17,732 bases of DNA from Alkaliphilus sp. (GCA_023230535.1 JALNXC010000002.1:1-17732), one strand, 5' to 3'. Positions 6,795 through 14,732 are shown, counted from the first letter of the stretch. The notes: generated by a model from the sequence alone, not told the origin. Numbers and translations: made by a program.

Positions 6795-8315
6795 TTGCAA
6801 AGGCCCTTTGTTACCTTATGTATTTTTCTGTTTATTGGGATCATGGTTTCTTATTTGTTTAGCCATTTTATATCTATATATTATGTTATATTTTTTGTTT
6901 TGCTTGCCTCAGTTTCACTCTTAGTTTATGAAAAGGCTTTTAATATTTTATTCCTATTCACTGTCGTTACTTTGGGGGTATATTTATATGGACAGAGCAT
7001 AATAGGCGATAAGTTATTAGAGATATTCACTTCTGATTCAATAATGAGAGCCAAGATCTTAAGAGAAGCAAAGCCCAAGAAAGGATATGGTGAACATGAG
7101 GTGGAAATAATCAATATATTTGCAGATAAAAAGAGCAAGGGAATCAAGGTCGGCCAAAAAGCGCAGGTTAATATATTCCAATCCTCAACAGAAGATCTCA
7201 TGCTTGCGGTAGGCGATATAATTGAGATAAAAAACGCCGATATTAGAAAGTTGATGAAGGATTATGAAAAAGATAAAATAAATGGATATGAATTGTTTTT
7301 AAAAAGCAAGGGTTTGGAATATATATTGAATGTAAATATTGAAAACATAACGAAAACTAATATAAACTTTAAATACATGAACATACCTAATAAGAGCTAT
7401 CAAGCGAAGATTTATCTGGAGGATTTTTTGGACAGCACATTGGATTTTGAAAATAGCGATATATTAAAAAGTGTTATTTTTGGGAATCAAGGTTATTTGT
7501 CCAATGATAAACTTGATATGTTTTCCAGGACGGGGACAGCACATATAATGGCAGTTTCAGGATTGCATGTAGGATTGATGGTGATAGTGATAGATAGATT
7601 TTTAAAATTGGTAAGGGTCGGTAGAAACAAAAGGCTCTATTTTACCATGTTTATTTTAATATTTTATGGCTATATGGTTTATTTCCCGATATCTATAGTC
7701 AGGGCCGGGGCCATGTATTTATTGTATGTAGCTGCTTATTTTTTAGAGAGGAGATATGATAGTATAAATGCATTGTTTTTTATAGGGTTTATATTATTAA
7801 TTTACCGGCCTATGACAATCTTTTCTATTTCCTTTCAATTATCCTTTATGGCCACCTTAAGTATTTTATTATTGGGCCCTATTTTAAAGGGAAAATTAAA
7901 CAAAATAATAGGACCATTGTCCTCATTGTTATCTGTCACATTAGCAGCCCAGATAGGAACCTTTCCTATCATGGCATATCATTTTAATCAGATATCATTG
8001 ATTTCGTTGCTGACAAATCTTTTAATCATTCCTATAATATCTCCCATGTTATCAATAGCTTTTTTCAGTATATTAATCGGGGCAGTATCCTTTAGATTGG
8101 GCTTTTTTATAAATAAAATAACGGATAATCTCTTGAACTATATCAATTGGATTACGATGAAATGCTCCATGATACCGTATGGAAATTTTAGGGTTAATGA
8201 AATAAAACCCATATATATATTTAGCTACTATATAGTATTAGGAATCATTTGTTTCTTACTGTACAAAAGGGGTTGTTTTAAAAAAGAAAGGCTAGTGAAA
8301 GTATATGAATTATAG
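6795..8315 (+). CDS. comEC: ComEC/Rec2-type DNA-uptake channel protein without the C-terminal MBL domain
   Basis: ComEC forms the membrane channel that carries single-stranded DNA into the cell during natural transformation. From TTG 6795 the protein has 506 residues: hydrophobic segments at the N terminus, an OB-fold-like soluble region (about 75-190, the DUF4131 part), then the competence domain with its hallmark TGTAHIMAVSGLHVG (from residue 246) and several more membrane segments, including NQISLISLLTNLLIIPI. It ends shortly after the last membrane segment. Full-length ComEC is usually about 750 residues and carries an outer MBL domain, absent here. The end is a normal stop overlapping the holA start by 11 bases, so this is not an obvious frameshift. 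ATG 6780 is rejected as start because it abuts the ribosome site GGGAGGG (6782-6788), which fits TTG 6795. Identification is strong; activity in transformation is unproven. Confidence 0.9.
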   Translation: MQRPFVTLCIFLFIGIMVSYLFSHFISIYYVIFFVLLASVSLLVYEKAFNILFLFTVVTLGVYLYGQSIIGDKLLEIFTSDSIMRAKILREAKPKKGYGEHEVEIINIFADKKSKGIKVGQKAQVNIFQSSTEDLMLAVGDIIEIKNADIRKLMKDYEKDKINGYELFLKSKGLEYILNVNIENITKTNINFKYMNIPNKSYQAKIYLEDFLDSTLDFENSDILKSVIFGNQGYLSNDKLDMFSRTGTAHIMAVSGLHVGLMVIVIDRFLKLVRVGRNKRLYFTMFILIFYGYMVYFPISIVRAGAMYLLYVAAYFLERRYDSINALFFIGFILLIYRPMTIFSISFQLSFMATLSILLLGPILKGKLNKIIGPLSSLLSVTLAAQIGTFPIMAYHFNQISLISLLTNLLIIPIISPMLSIAFFSILIGAVSFRLGFFINKITDNLLNYINWITMKCSMIPYGNFRVNEIKPIYIFSYYIVLGIICFLLYKRGCFKKERLVKVYEL

Positions 8316-9351
8316 AGAAATAATAAACAGCATCAAAAGAAACGAAATTAAAAATGTATATTTGTTTTACGGTGAAGAAACCTATTTAATCGACGATGTT
8401 TTAAGAAGATTTAAAACAAAATTGATTGATCCCAACCTTGAACAGCTCAATTTTACACTTTTTGAAAATAAGGAAGTAGATTATAAAAAGATAATCGATA
8501 CCTGTGAAACCCTGCCCTTTATGGCGGAGAAAAGGTTAGTATATTTAAATGGATTGGATGTTTTTAAAGGAGGCTCTGATCTATTTTCTGAGACAGAGAA
8601 AAAACAGTTCATAGAATATATTGCCCAAATTCCTGAGAGTACGGTTGTTATCTTCTATGGGAATTCTCCAATAGATGGCCGAAAGAAAATTATAAAGGAA
8701 ATTAAAAAATATGGAGTGATAGCAGAATTTGCGAGGTTGAAAGAATATGAACTTAACAGGTGGATAAAATCAATATTTAAGGAATCAGGCAAATCAATAG
8801 GTGCTAAGGAATTGCTACTATTTAAAAATAATTTAGATTATTTAGGAAGAAATCCTTCGCAAAATCTTTTAGATGTAGAAAATGAGATAAAAAAATTGGT
8901 ATCATTTATGGGCGAAAAAATAGATTTAGAGAGGAAACATATAGATAAAGTTATGGGCTCAAATTTTCACAATGATATATTTGATCTTCTTAATTCTATT
9001 GAAAAACGCAACTTTTCCGAGGCTATTGAAAGGTTAAACAATATGATGTCGGAAAAAAAAGAGCCAATACTAAAGATATTAACTACATTGGGCAATCAGA
9101 TAAAAAACATACTTTTATCAAAATTGCTATTGGAAGAGGGTTATCCCGATAGGGAAATAGCTTCTAAATTAAAAATACACCCTTATGTGGCTTCAAAATG
9201 TATAGCACAAAGCAAACAATTTACAATAGGCCGTCTAAGAGAACTCTTAAATTTATTTTTAGATGCCGATATGATGATTAAATCAGGAACAATGGATAAG
9301 GAGCTGGTTATGGAAATGTTGGTTTTGAAAACATGCCGGCAACAAAATTAA
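8305..9351 (+). CDS. holA: DNA polymerase III subunit delta
   Basis: The delta subunit belongs to the clamp loader that opens the beta ring during DNA replication. The 348-residue length is normal. The N terminus has the family signature VYLFYGEETYLID (about 18-30), a degenerate AAA+ P-loop that does not bind ATP. Other typical parts are TLPFMAEKRLVYL, an ERLNNM...EPILKILTTLGNQIKN helical stretch and the C-terminal collar region ending near DKELVMEMLVLKT. The ATG overlaps the end of comEC by 11 bases and its ribosome site lies within comEC, so translation is probably coupled. comEC-holA-rpsT is the usual order in Firmicutes, which supports the call. Confidence 0.95.
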   Translation: MNYREIINSIKRNEIKNVYLFYGEETYLIDDVLRRFKTKLIDPNLEQLNFTLFENKEVDYKKIIDTCETLPFMAEKRLVYLNGLDVFKGGSDLFSETEKKQFIEYIAQIPESTVVIFYGNSPIDGRKKIIKEIKKYGVIAEFARLKEYELNRWIKSIFKESGKSIGAKELLLFKNNLDYLGRNPSQNLLDVENEIKKLVSFMGEKIDLERKHIDKVMGSNFHNDIFDLLNSIEKRNFSEAIERLNNMMSEKKEPILKILTTLGNQIKNILLSKLLLEEGYPDREIASKLKIHPYVASKCIAQSKQFTIGRLRELLNLFLDADMMIKSGTMDKELVMEMLVLKTCRQQN

Positions 9352-9365
9352 AAAAACAACTAAGA

Positions 9366-9392
9366 AAAGCGTACCGCATTATTGTACGCTTT
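9366..9392. terminator. Hairpin terminator after holA, possibly also for rpsT
   Basis: AAAGCGTAC (9366-9374) and GTACGCTTT (9384-9392) form a perfect 9-bp stem with a 9-base loop, 14 bases after the holA stop. The T-tract on the plus strand is short (TTTATG). On the minus strand it is TTTTCTTAG followed by TTGTTTTTTT, so rpsT transcripts may also end here. Confidence 0.6.
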
Positions 9393-9510
9393 ATGCTCTA
9401 ATCCGTATGGAAAGCCGAAAACTTTAGTTCAGAGTACCGGAAATCTGTCAAAAGGATATAAAATCTTTTTAAGGTCGGAATACTGATTTCTGGTTTCTGA
9501 TTCGGGGCAA

Positions 9511-9774
9511 CTATATTGCTTTGTTTAATTTTTTAGCGAGTCTTGAAATTTTTCTTGAAGCCTTGGACTTATGGATAGTCCCTTTAGCTGCAGCTTGATA
9601 AAGCTTTTTTTCAACAAATTTTAATCTTGATTTTGCTTCTTCATAATTTTGAGATTCCAGGGCTTCTTCAAATCTCCTGATCGCGGTTTTAAGTTGTGAT
9701 TTGATCCTTCTATTTGCTGCGGTATTTTTAGCAGTAACCAAAATTCTTTTCTGTGCTGATTTAATGTTTGCCAA
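9511..9774 (-). CDS. rpsT: 30S ribosomal protein S20
   Basis: S20 binds 16S rRNA early in assembly of the small ribosomal subunit. The 87-residue protein starts (M)ANIKSAQKRI, contains NTAANRRIKSQLKTAIRR and KGTIHKSKASRKISRLAKK, and is very basic, all typical of the family. The start is TTG at 9772-9774, set by the strong ribosome site AAGGGGGTGAG just upstream. The frame stays open a further 19 codons upstream, but that part overlaps the promoter and does not look like S20. The gene is transcribed against its neighbours holA and gpr, as in many Firmicutes, and has its own promoter with a leader of about 30 bases. Confidence 0.96.
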   Translation of the reverse strand: MANIKSAQKRILVTAKNTAANRRIKSQLKTAIRRFEEALESQNYEEAKSRLKFVEKKLYQAAAKGTIHKSKASRKISRLAKKLNKAI

Positions 9775-9809
9775 TATACTCACCCCCTTGCGTGTCATTA
9801 ACATCTGTA

Positions 9810-9838
9810 ATTTTATCAAAAATTTAAACATAATGCAA
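9810..9838 (-). promoter_or_regulatory. Sigma-A-type promoter of rpsT
   Basis: On the minus strand TTGCAT (rc of 9833-9838), a 17-base spacer and TAAAAT (rc of 9810-9815) match the vegetative consensus well. The transcript would start near 9803, about 30 bases before the TTG start of rpsT. A second TATAAT (rc of 9883-9888) lies further up without a good -35. Confidence 0.55.
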
Positions 9839-9985
9839 TAAAAAATATATTTATATTGGATTTATTGACATTAAATAATAAAATTATACCCTATTTAATT
9901 TTTGAACACATTAATATATAAAAACTTACAGATAATAAATAAAGCAATTCAATTATTAAAAATTATGCAAGGATGGTGGAATGTA

Positions 9986-10960
9986 ATGTTTCAACCGAAA
10001 ACGGATTTGGCATTAGAGGCCAGGGAAATACATAGGGAACAAAGCCGGGAGGAAGTTCTTGGTGTTTCTGTGGACAAACAGGAGGTAGGGGATGTTTTAA
10101 TCACGCGAGTTGAGGTATTGAATGAAAACGGGGCAAACACTATGGGAAAACCAATTGGGAAATACATTACGTTAGAAAGCGGCAGCCTCAGAAAAGCCGA
10201 TGCGGATTTTAAAGACGAGATGAGTAAATTATTGGCTAAGGAACTCAAGGCCATAGTACCTAAGAAAGAAAAAATAAAAGCACTCGTGGTAGGTTTAGGA
10301 AATCGGGACGTAACCCCCGATTCTTTAGGCCCTAAGGTTGTATCAAAAATTTTTGTTACTCGGCACCTGTTTAAGCTTTATAACAAAGAAAAGGACATAG
10401 ATGTTATAGAGATGAGCGCGGTTTCCCCGGGAGTGATGGGAACCACGGGGCTGGAGATCAGTGAAGTAGTAAAAGGAATAGTTGATAATTCAAAACCGGA
10501 TATTGTCATTGCAGTGGACGCATTAGCCTCAAGAAAGGTGGAAAGGATCAATTCAACAATACAGATTTCTACAACCGGAATTGTACCCGGTTCTGGGATA
10601 GGAAACGAGCGAAGGGCTTTGGACAAAACAAATTTGGGGGTATCTGTTATAGCAATAGGGGTACCGACTGTGGTAGATGCCGCAACTCTGACCAGTGATA
10701 CTATAGAGATGGTAATCGAGGCATTTTCTAAACAAACAAAGGTCGGTTCACAATTTTATAATATGTTAAGGGAATTGGAAAAAGAGGATAAATATGAATT
10801 GATCAAAGAGGTATTGGAGCCGTATAGTGCGAATATAATTGTTACTCCAAAAGGAGTGGATGAGATAATTACTAATCTTTCACAGATTATTGCAAACGGT
10901 ATCAATATTGCCATGCATCCGGGAATTGATTTAAAAGACGTTAATCGATATATACATTAA
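9986..10960 (+). CDS. gpr: Germination protease Gpr (spore protease, aspartic)
   Basis: Gpr is made in the forespore as a zymogen and, after autoprocessing, starts the breakdown of small acid-soluble spore proteins during germination. The chosen start ATG 9986 follows GGATGGTGG (9971-9979) and gives 324 residues. The N terminus MFQPKTDLALEARE carries the TDLA(x)EA motif at which family zymogens are processed. VVGLGNRDVTPDSLGP and AVDALASRKVERIN carry D112 and D178; their spacing of 66 matches the catalytic pair D127/D193 described for the Bacillus megaterium enzyme. PGSGIGNERR and GVPTVVDAAT are also typical. spoIIP follows after 74 bases, so both are probably sporulation-controlled. No convincing sigma-G promoter was seen upstream. 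The propeptide appears shorter than in Bacillus. Confidence 0.94.
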   Translation: MFQPKTDLALEAREIHREQSREEVLGVSVDKQEVGDVLITRVEVLNENGANTMGKPIGKYITLESGSLRKADADFKDEMSKLLAKELKAIVPKKEKIKALVVGLGNRDVTPDSLGPKVVSKIFVTRHLFKLYNKEKDIDVIEMSAVSPGVMGTTGLEISEVVKGIVDNSKPDIVIAVDALASRKVERINSTIQISTTGIVPGSGIGNERRALDKTNLGVSVIAIGVPTVVDAATLTSDTIEMVIEAFSKQTKVGSQFYNMLRELEKEDKYELIKEVLEPYSANIIVTPKGVDEIITNLSQIIANGINIAMHPGIDLKDVNRYIH

Positions 10961-10971
10961 TTATTTATAGT

Positions 10972-11035
10972 AATAAAGCACCTGTTATTTTCATAATTAT
11001 TATAGAAATGCAAATGAGAAAGTGGGTGCTTTATT
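10972..11035 (+). promoter_or_regulatory. Long-range inverted repeat covering the spoIIP ribosome site and start
   Basis: AATAAAGCACC (10972-10982) is a perfect 11-base inverted match to GGTGCTTTATT (11025-11035), separated by 42 bases; a T-G pair can extend it inward. The 3' arm covers part of the spoIIP Shine-Dalgarno site (GTGGGTG) and reaches the first base of the TTG start. Folding would hide the start, suggesting translational control. No T-run follows, so it is not a standard terminator. Confidence 0.5.
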
Positions 11036-12303
11036 TGAAAAATTATAAGAAAATATCAAAAAACCGTTATATTATTATATTATTGTTGATTCTATTGATG
11101 CTATTTTTAGCATCAAAATTAATATTTAATGGAAAACCTTTGAGTATGGCTGATGAAGAAAATTATCAAAGCCGGTTTTTGAGATTGGATAAATATAAGA
11201 AAATAGATAATAATTTTTTTATCAGGATAATACAACATACATTTCCAAATAAAAAAGCACAAAAGCAATATGCATTGAAGCCTTCGCTCAAGGGATTAAG
11301 TTCATCTTTTTTTGCAGGTATATTCAAAATAAATTTTAACAATCCGCTAACCTTTATACAGGCACAATTTCCGGTCGCTGTTGCACATCACGATATATTG
11401 ATGGCCAATATACCCGATAACAAGGACAGACAGACAGAAGAGGATTGGTCGAGAGAAATTCATCTTGTTGATTGCAATGGGGAGGAAAAATCCGTATCGG
11501 TCGACAAGGATATTACAGATGAATATAATACTGATAAAAATGGCCCGGAAGATGATGAAAAGGAGGGGATATATACAATAGATGATGAAAATATTGTTGA
11601 CAGTTTAAATCCTGTTTCCGTAGCAGATTTAAAAAATGTACCGAAACCGAAGTCTATAACAATTGAAAAAGATAAGCCGAGTATTTTAATATATCATACT
11701 CACGGGACAGAATCATATAAGCCTATAACCGAAGGTAATTATCATAGCCTAAAAAAAGAATATACTGTGATGGGAGTTGCTGATATCATTGCCGCAGAGT
11801 TAGAAAAAAAAGGTTATAATGTGATACATGATATTACATATCATGATTATCCTTCTTATAGCGGCTCTTATAACAGATCTGCCTCTACGGTCAAATCCAT
11901 ATTAGAAAAAAATTCTTCAATAAGGGTGCTTTTAGATATACATAGGGATGGGTTTGATAAAATAGATACAAGAGATGATAGAATGAAATTAATCGAAAAC
12001 AGCAGAGTTAAAATAAACGGTGAATATGCTGCACGTTTTCAATTTGTTATCGGGGCTACAAGCAAAAACAGGAAAGAGGTAGAGTGTTTTGCTCGTTTTG
12101 TCAAGGCGGTGAGTGATAGTAAATATCCCGGTTTTAGCAAAGATATTTTAGTTAAACAATATGGAAGCTATAATCAATATTTATCTGATCATTCGGCATT
12201 GGTAGAGCTTGGAGCTAATGCCAATACCATAGAAGAGGCTAAAAGGGCAGGCCGTTATTTCGCAGATGTTGTCGCTGATGCGTTAAAGTTATTATCCGAA
12301 TAG
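11035..12303 (+). CDS. spoIIP: Stage II sporulation protein P (SpoIIP, peptidoglycan amidase/endopeptidase)
   Basis: SpoIIP works with SpoIID and SpoIIM at the sporulation septum, where it cuts stem peptides and cross-links of peptidoglycan so that the mother cell can engulf the forespore. From TTG 11035 the protein has 422 residues: a short basic N terminus, a membrane anchor (about 12-31), a variable acidic linker (about 130-190) and the catalytic domain. Catalytic-domain signatures are ILIYHTHGTES with H221 and H223, DIHRDG with H303, and DHSALVELGANANTIEEA with E391, in line with the zinc-dependent amidase family. ATG 11008 is in frame but has no ribosome site; GAAAGTGGGTG (11019-11028) favours TTG 11035. 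It follows gpr and precedes a small membrane protein gene. An inverted repeat may regulate its start. Confidence 0.93.
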   Translation: MKNYKKISKNRYIIILLLILLMLFLASKLIFNGKPLSMADEENYQSRFLRLDKYKKIDNNFFIRIIQHTFPNKKAQKQYALKPSLKGLSSSFFAGIFKINFNNPLTFIQAQFPVAVAHHDILMANIPDNKDRQTEEDWSREIHLVDCNGEEKSVSVDKDITDEYNTDKNGPEDDEKEGIYTIDDENIVDSLNPVSVADLKNVPKPKSITIEKDKPSILIYHTHGTESYKPITEGNYHSLKKEYTVMGVADIIAAELEKKGYNVIHDITYHDYPSYSGSYNRSASTVKSILEKNSSIRVLLDIHRDGFDKIDTRDDRMKLIENSRVKINGEYAARFQFVIGATSKNRKEVECFARFVKAVSDSKYPGFSKDILVKQYGSYNQYLSDHSALVELGANANTIEEAKRAGRYFADVVADALKLLSE

Positions 12304-12311
12304 GTTCGGAT
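12294..12311 (+). promoter_or_regulatory. Hairpin spanning the spoIIP stop codon
   Basis: ATCCGAA (12294-12300), loop TAGG and TTCGGAT (12305-12311) form a perfect 7-bp stem. The spoIIP stop TAG (12301-12303) is in the loop. No T-run follows, so it is not an intrinsic terminator; a role in mRNA processing or in expression of the next gene is possible. Confidence 0.35.
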
Positions 12312-12357
12312 GGGTTTAAAACCTGTAAAAAAGTCCACAATAATAATGGTGATGTGG

Positions 12358-12669
12358 ATGAGCAGGGTAGAACGTAAAAAAATAGAAAACAAACTCAAAA
12401 GGTTTTTTAGAATATGTGTCTTTATACAAATTACTTTATTAATTTGTGGTCTGTTAGCGGTAGATTTTCAGATAAGAACAACTCTGGGGATAGATGAAAC
12501 CGGTTTGATATCATATAGACAGACAGGAGACGGCAATTATATAGTTCATATAATGGGAGATTCCCATTTAGTCGATATTTCCGTTATAAGATCCCAATTA
12601 CACAATAAATTTGCACAATTAAAGAAAATGACTTATAGTATAAGGGAGAAGATTTGGCAGGTATTCTAA
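12358..12669 (+). CDS. Small single-pass membrane protein of unknown function
   Basis: I do not recognise this protein. From ATG 12358 it has 103 residues: a basic N terminus (MSRVERKKIENKLKRFFR), one hydrophobic segment at about residues 19-37 (ICVFIQITLLICGLLAV) and a soluble tail of about 65 residues, which by the positive-inside rule should lie outside the membrane. GGTGAT at 12348-12353 supports this start; an in-frame ATG at 12310 would add 16 residues and has only a weak ribosome site. It starts 54 bases after spoIIP, with no terminator between, and is followed by a good terminator. It is therefore probably the last gene of the gpr-spoIIP unit and may be expressed in sporulation; that is inferred from position only. 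Confidence 0.65.
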   Translation: MSRVERKKIENKLKRFFRICVFIQITLLICGLLAVDFQIRTTLGIDETGLISYRQTGDGNYIVHIMGDSHLVDISVIRSQLHNKFAQLKKMTYSIREKIWQVF

Positions 12670-12682
12670 AGTGCATTATATT

Positions 12683-12711
12683 AAAAGTGTCGGTTATTCC
12701 GGCATTTTTTT
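12683..12711 (+). terminator. Intrinsic terminator before lepA
   Basis: TGTCGG (12688-12693) pairs with CCGGCA (12699-12704), including one G-T pair, around TTATT. The AAAAG upstream extends the stem, and seven T follow (12705-12711). It ends the sporulation unit, so lepA needs its own promoter. Confidence 0.8.
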
Positions 12712-12810
12712 GTAAGAACTATTAGGGTTATAAAATATTTATTATAACTACAAAATATAAAAATTGTATGATATACTTTAGAAAATTATTTATAGTTGAG
12801 GAGGAGAAGT

Positions 12811-14619
12811 ATGCCGGATGATCGACAGGAGAGAACTCGTAACTTTTCCATTATAGCACATATTGATCATGGCAAGTCTACCCTAGCGGATAGGCTTATT
12901 GAGCATACAGGTATAATTTCTCAGAGGGAAATGCAGGACCAGGTGCTGGATAATATGGATTTAGAGAAAGAACGAGGAATCACAATAAAATTGCGAACAG
13001 TTCGTCTCGTACACAGGGATAAGGATGGAAAAGAATATTATTTAAATTTGATAGATACTCCGGGCCATGTAGACTTTACATATGAAGTGTCCAGAAGTTT
13101 AGCGGCTTGTGAAGGTGCAATATTGATTGTAGATGCATCACAGGGTATAGAGGCACAGACTCTGGCTAATGTATATTTGGCTTTGGAGCAAGATTTGGAA
13201 ATAATACCGGTCATAAATAAGATCGATTTACCCAGTGCCAGACCGGATGAAATAAAAAGGGAAATTGAAGATATTATCGGTTTGGATGCGGTAGAAGCAC
13301 CTTTGATCTCTGCGAAGGAAGGTTTAAATATTGAAGATGTATTAGAACATATTGTGAAGAGGGTTCCGGCACCTGCGGGAAACGAAGATGCATCGTTAAA
13401 GGCATTAATATTTGATTCTTTTTATGATAGTTATAGAGGAGTTATAGCCTATGTTCGAATAATGGAAGGTAAAGTCAAGAAGGGTATGAAGATAAAAATG
13501 ATGGCCACTGATAAGGAGTTTGAAGTTATCGAAGTAGGCGTTTTTTCATTAGAACCGATACAGGTAGATTCTTTAAAAGCCGGGGACGTGGGCTATATAG
13601 CGGCCAGCATCAAGGATGTAAGGCACTGCCGTGTAGGGGATACAATTACGGATGCATTAAACCCGACACCGGAACCGCTGCCGGGATATAGGAAAGTAAA
13701 TCCGATGGTATATTGCGGTATATATCCGGCAGAGGGAGAAAAATATGAAGACATAAGGGATGCCCTTGAAAAACTTCAGGTAAATGATGCCGCTCTTATT
13801 TTTGAACCGGAAACGTCGGTTGCATTGGGCTTTGGTTTCAGGTGCGGCTTTTTAGGTTTGCTCCATATGGAAATTGTTCAAGAGAGGCTGGAAAGGGAAT
13901 TTAATCTGGATCTCATAACTACCGCACCAAGTGTCATATATAAAATTACTAAAACCGATGGGGAAGTCTTTATGATTCAAAATCCCGCCAATTTACCCGA
14001 ACCGCAGGAAATACGCATTATGGAAGAACCCATTGTCAAAGCTACAATTATGGTTCCGGACACTTATGTGGGGGCTGTTATGGAACTATGCCAGGAACGT
14101 CGCGGGGAAATGAAAGATATGCGGTATATCGATGAAAACAGAATTAACCTTTATTATGAGATTCCATTAAACGAGGTAATTTATGATTTTTTTGATGCCC
14201 TGAAGTCAAGAACGAGAGGTTATGGATCTTTAGATTATGAGTTTATGGGCTATCGACAATCAAATCTTGTTAAATTAGATATTTTAATAAACGGAGAACA
14301 AGTTGATGCCTTATCATTTATAGTGCATCATAGTAAGGCTTATACACGCGGTAAGGCTATATGCGAGAGATTAAAGGATGAGATTCCAAGGCATCAGTTT
14401 GCTATACCGATTCAGGCGGCGATTGGAAATAAAATAATATCTCGTGAAACTATCAAAGCACTCAGAAAGGATGTATTGGCCAAATGTTATGGCGGGGATA
14501 TAACACGAAAGAAAAAACTCTTAGAAAAACAAAAAGAGGGTAAGAAGCGTATGAGACAGGTTGGGAGCGTGGAAGTCCCTCAAAAAGCATTTATGTCCGT
14601 GCTCAAGTTGGACGATTGA
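12811..14619 (+). CDS. lepA: Elongation factor 4 (LepA), ribosome-associated GTPase
   Basis: LepA is a translation GTPase that acts on the ribosome, with reported roles in back-translocation, initiation and 30S assembly. The 602-residue length is normal. GTPase motifs: G1 AHIDHGKST (16-24), G2 region RGITIK (55-60), G3 DTPGH (82-86), G4 NKID (136-139) and G5 SAKEG. EF-G-like domains follow, then the LepA-specific C terminus with YGGDITRKKKLLEKQKEGKK and VPQKAFMSVLK. After GITIK this protein has LR where I recall AQ in most LepA sequences, a small deviation next to switch I. ATG 12811 is chosen because GAGGAGGAG (12798-12806) precedes it; TTG 12796 overlaps that site. A weak -10 (TATACT, 12772-12777) without a good -35 lies upstream. 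Confidence 0.97.
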   Translation: MPDDRQERTRNFSIIAHIDHGKSTLADRLIEHTGIISQREMQDQVLDNMDLEKERGITIKLRTVRLVHRDKDGKEYYLNLIDTPGHVDFTYEVSRSLAACEGAILIVDASQGIEAQTLANVYLALEQDLEIIPVINKIDLPSARPDEIKREIEDIIGLDAVEAPLISAKEGLNIEDVLEHIVKRVPAPAGNEDASLKALIFDSFYDSYRGVIAYVRIMEGKVKKGMKIKMMATDKEFEVIEVGVFSLEPIQVDSLKAGDVGYIAASIKDVRHCRVGDTITDALNPTPEPLPGYRKVNPMVYCGIYPAEGEKYEDIRDALEKLQVNDAALIFEPETSVALGFGFRCGFLGLLHMEIVQERLEREFNLDLITTAPSVIYKITKTDGEVFMIQNPANLPEPQEIRIMEEPIVKATIMVPDTYVGAVMELCQERRGEMKDMRYIDENRINLYYEIPLNEVIYDFFDALKSRTRGYGSLDYEFMGYRQSNLVKLDILINGEQVDALSFIVHHSKAYTRGKAICERLKDEIPRHQFAIPIQAAIGNKIISRETIKALRKDVLAKCYGGDITRKKKLLEKQKEGKKRMRQVGSVEVPQKAFMSVLKLDD

Positions 14620-14640
14620 TCATAAATTGATGAATCAAGA

Positions 14641-14732
14641 ATGGCCGGATTCCGGATTTAAAAAGGTCCGGTATATCGGCAAACCGATATCCGGCTTCTA
14701 TATAGTAGGGGCAGACCCGTGTGTCTGCCCTT
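14641..14732. repeat. Hairpin-rich intergenic element, probable dispersed repeat
   Basis: The lepA-hemW gap holds two strong stems in sequence richer in GC than its surroundings. Stem 1 is CCGG+ATATCGG (14668-14679, one bulged T) pairing with CCGATAT+CCGG (14684-14694) around CAAA, preceded by a CCGGATTCCGG palindrome (14645-14655). Stem 2 is AGGGGCAGAC (14707-14716) with GTCTGCCCTT (14723-14732, one G-T pair). The GGGGCAGAC...GTCTGCCC type resembles short palindromes I have seen scattered between genes in many bacterial genomes. Stem 2 is followed by only a short T-run, so it might act as a weak terminator for lepA. Confidence 0.55.

Noticed and set aside
9481..9505. Short TTTCTG repeats (ctgatttctggtttctgatt) after rpsT
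   Set aside because: The match is short and imperfect, and no second copy in the window was seen. It may be part of a dispersed repeat, but that cannot be judged here.
9775..9831. 19-codon N-terminal extension of rpsT
   Set aside because: It overlaps the likely promoter and lies upstream of the strong ribosome site; S20 begins at TTG 9774.
9865..9890. TTGACA followed by TATACC as a gpr promoter
   Set aside because: The spacer is only 14 bases, and gpr is expected to use a sporulation sigma factor; no good sigma-G match was found either.
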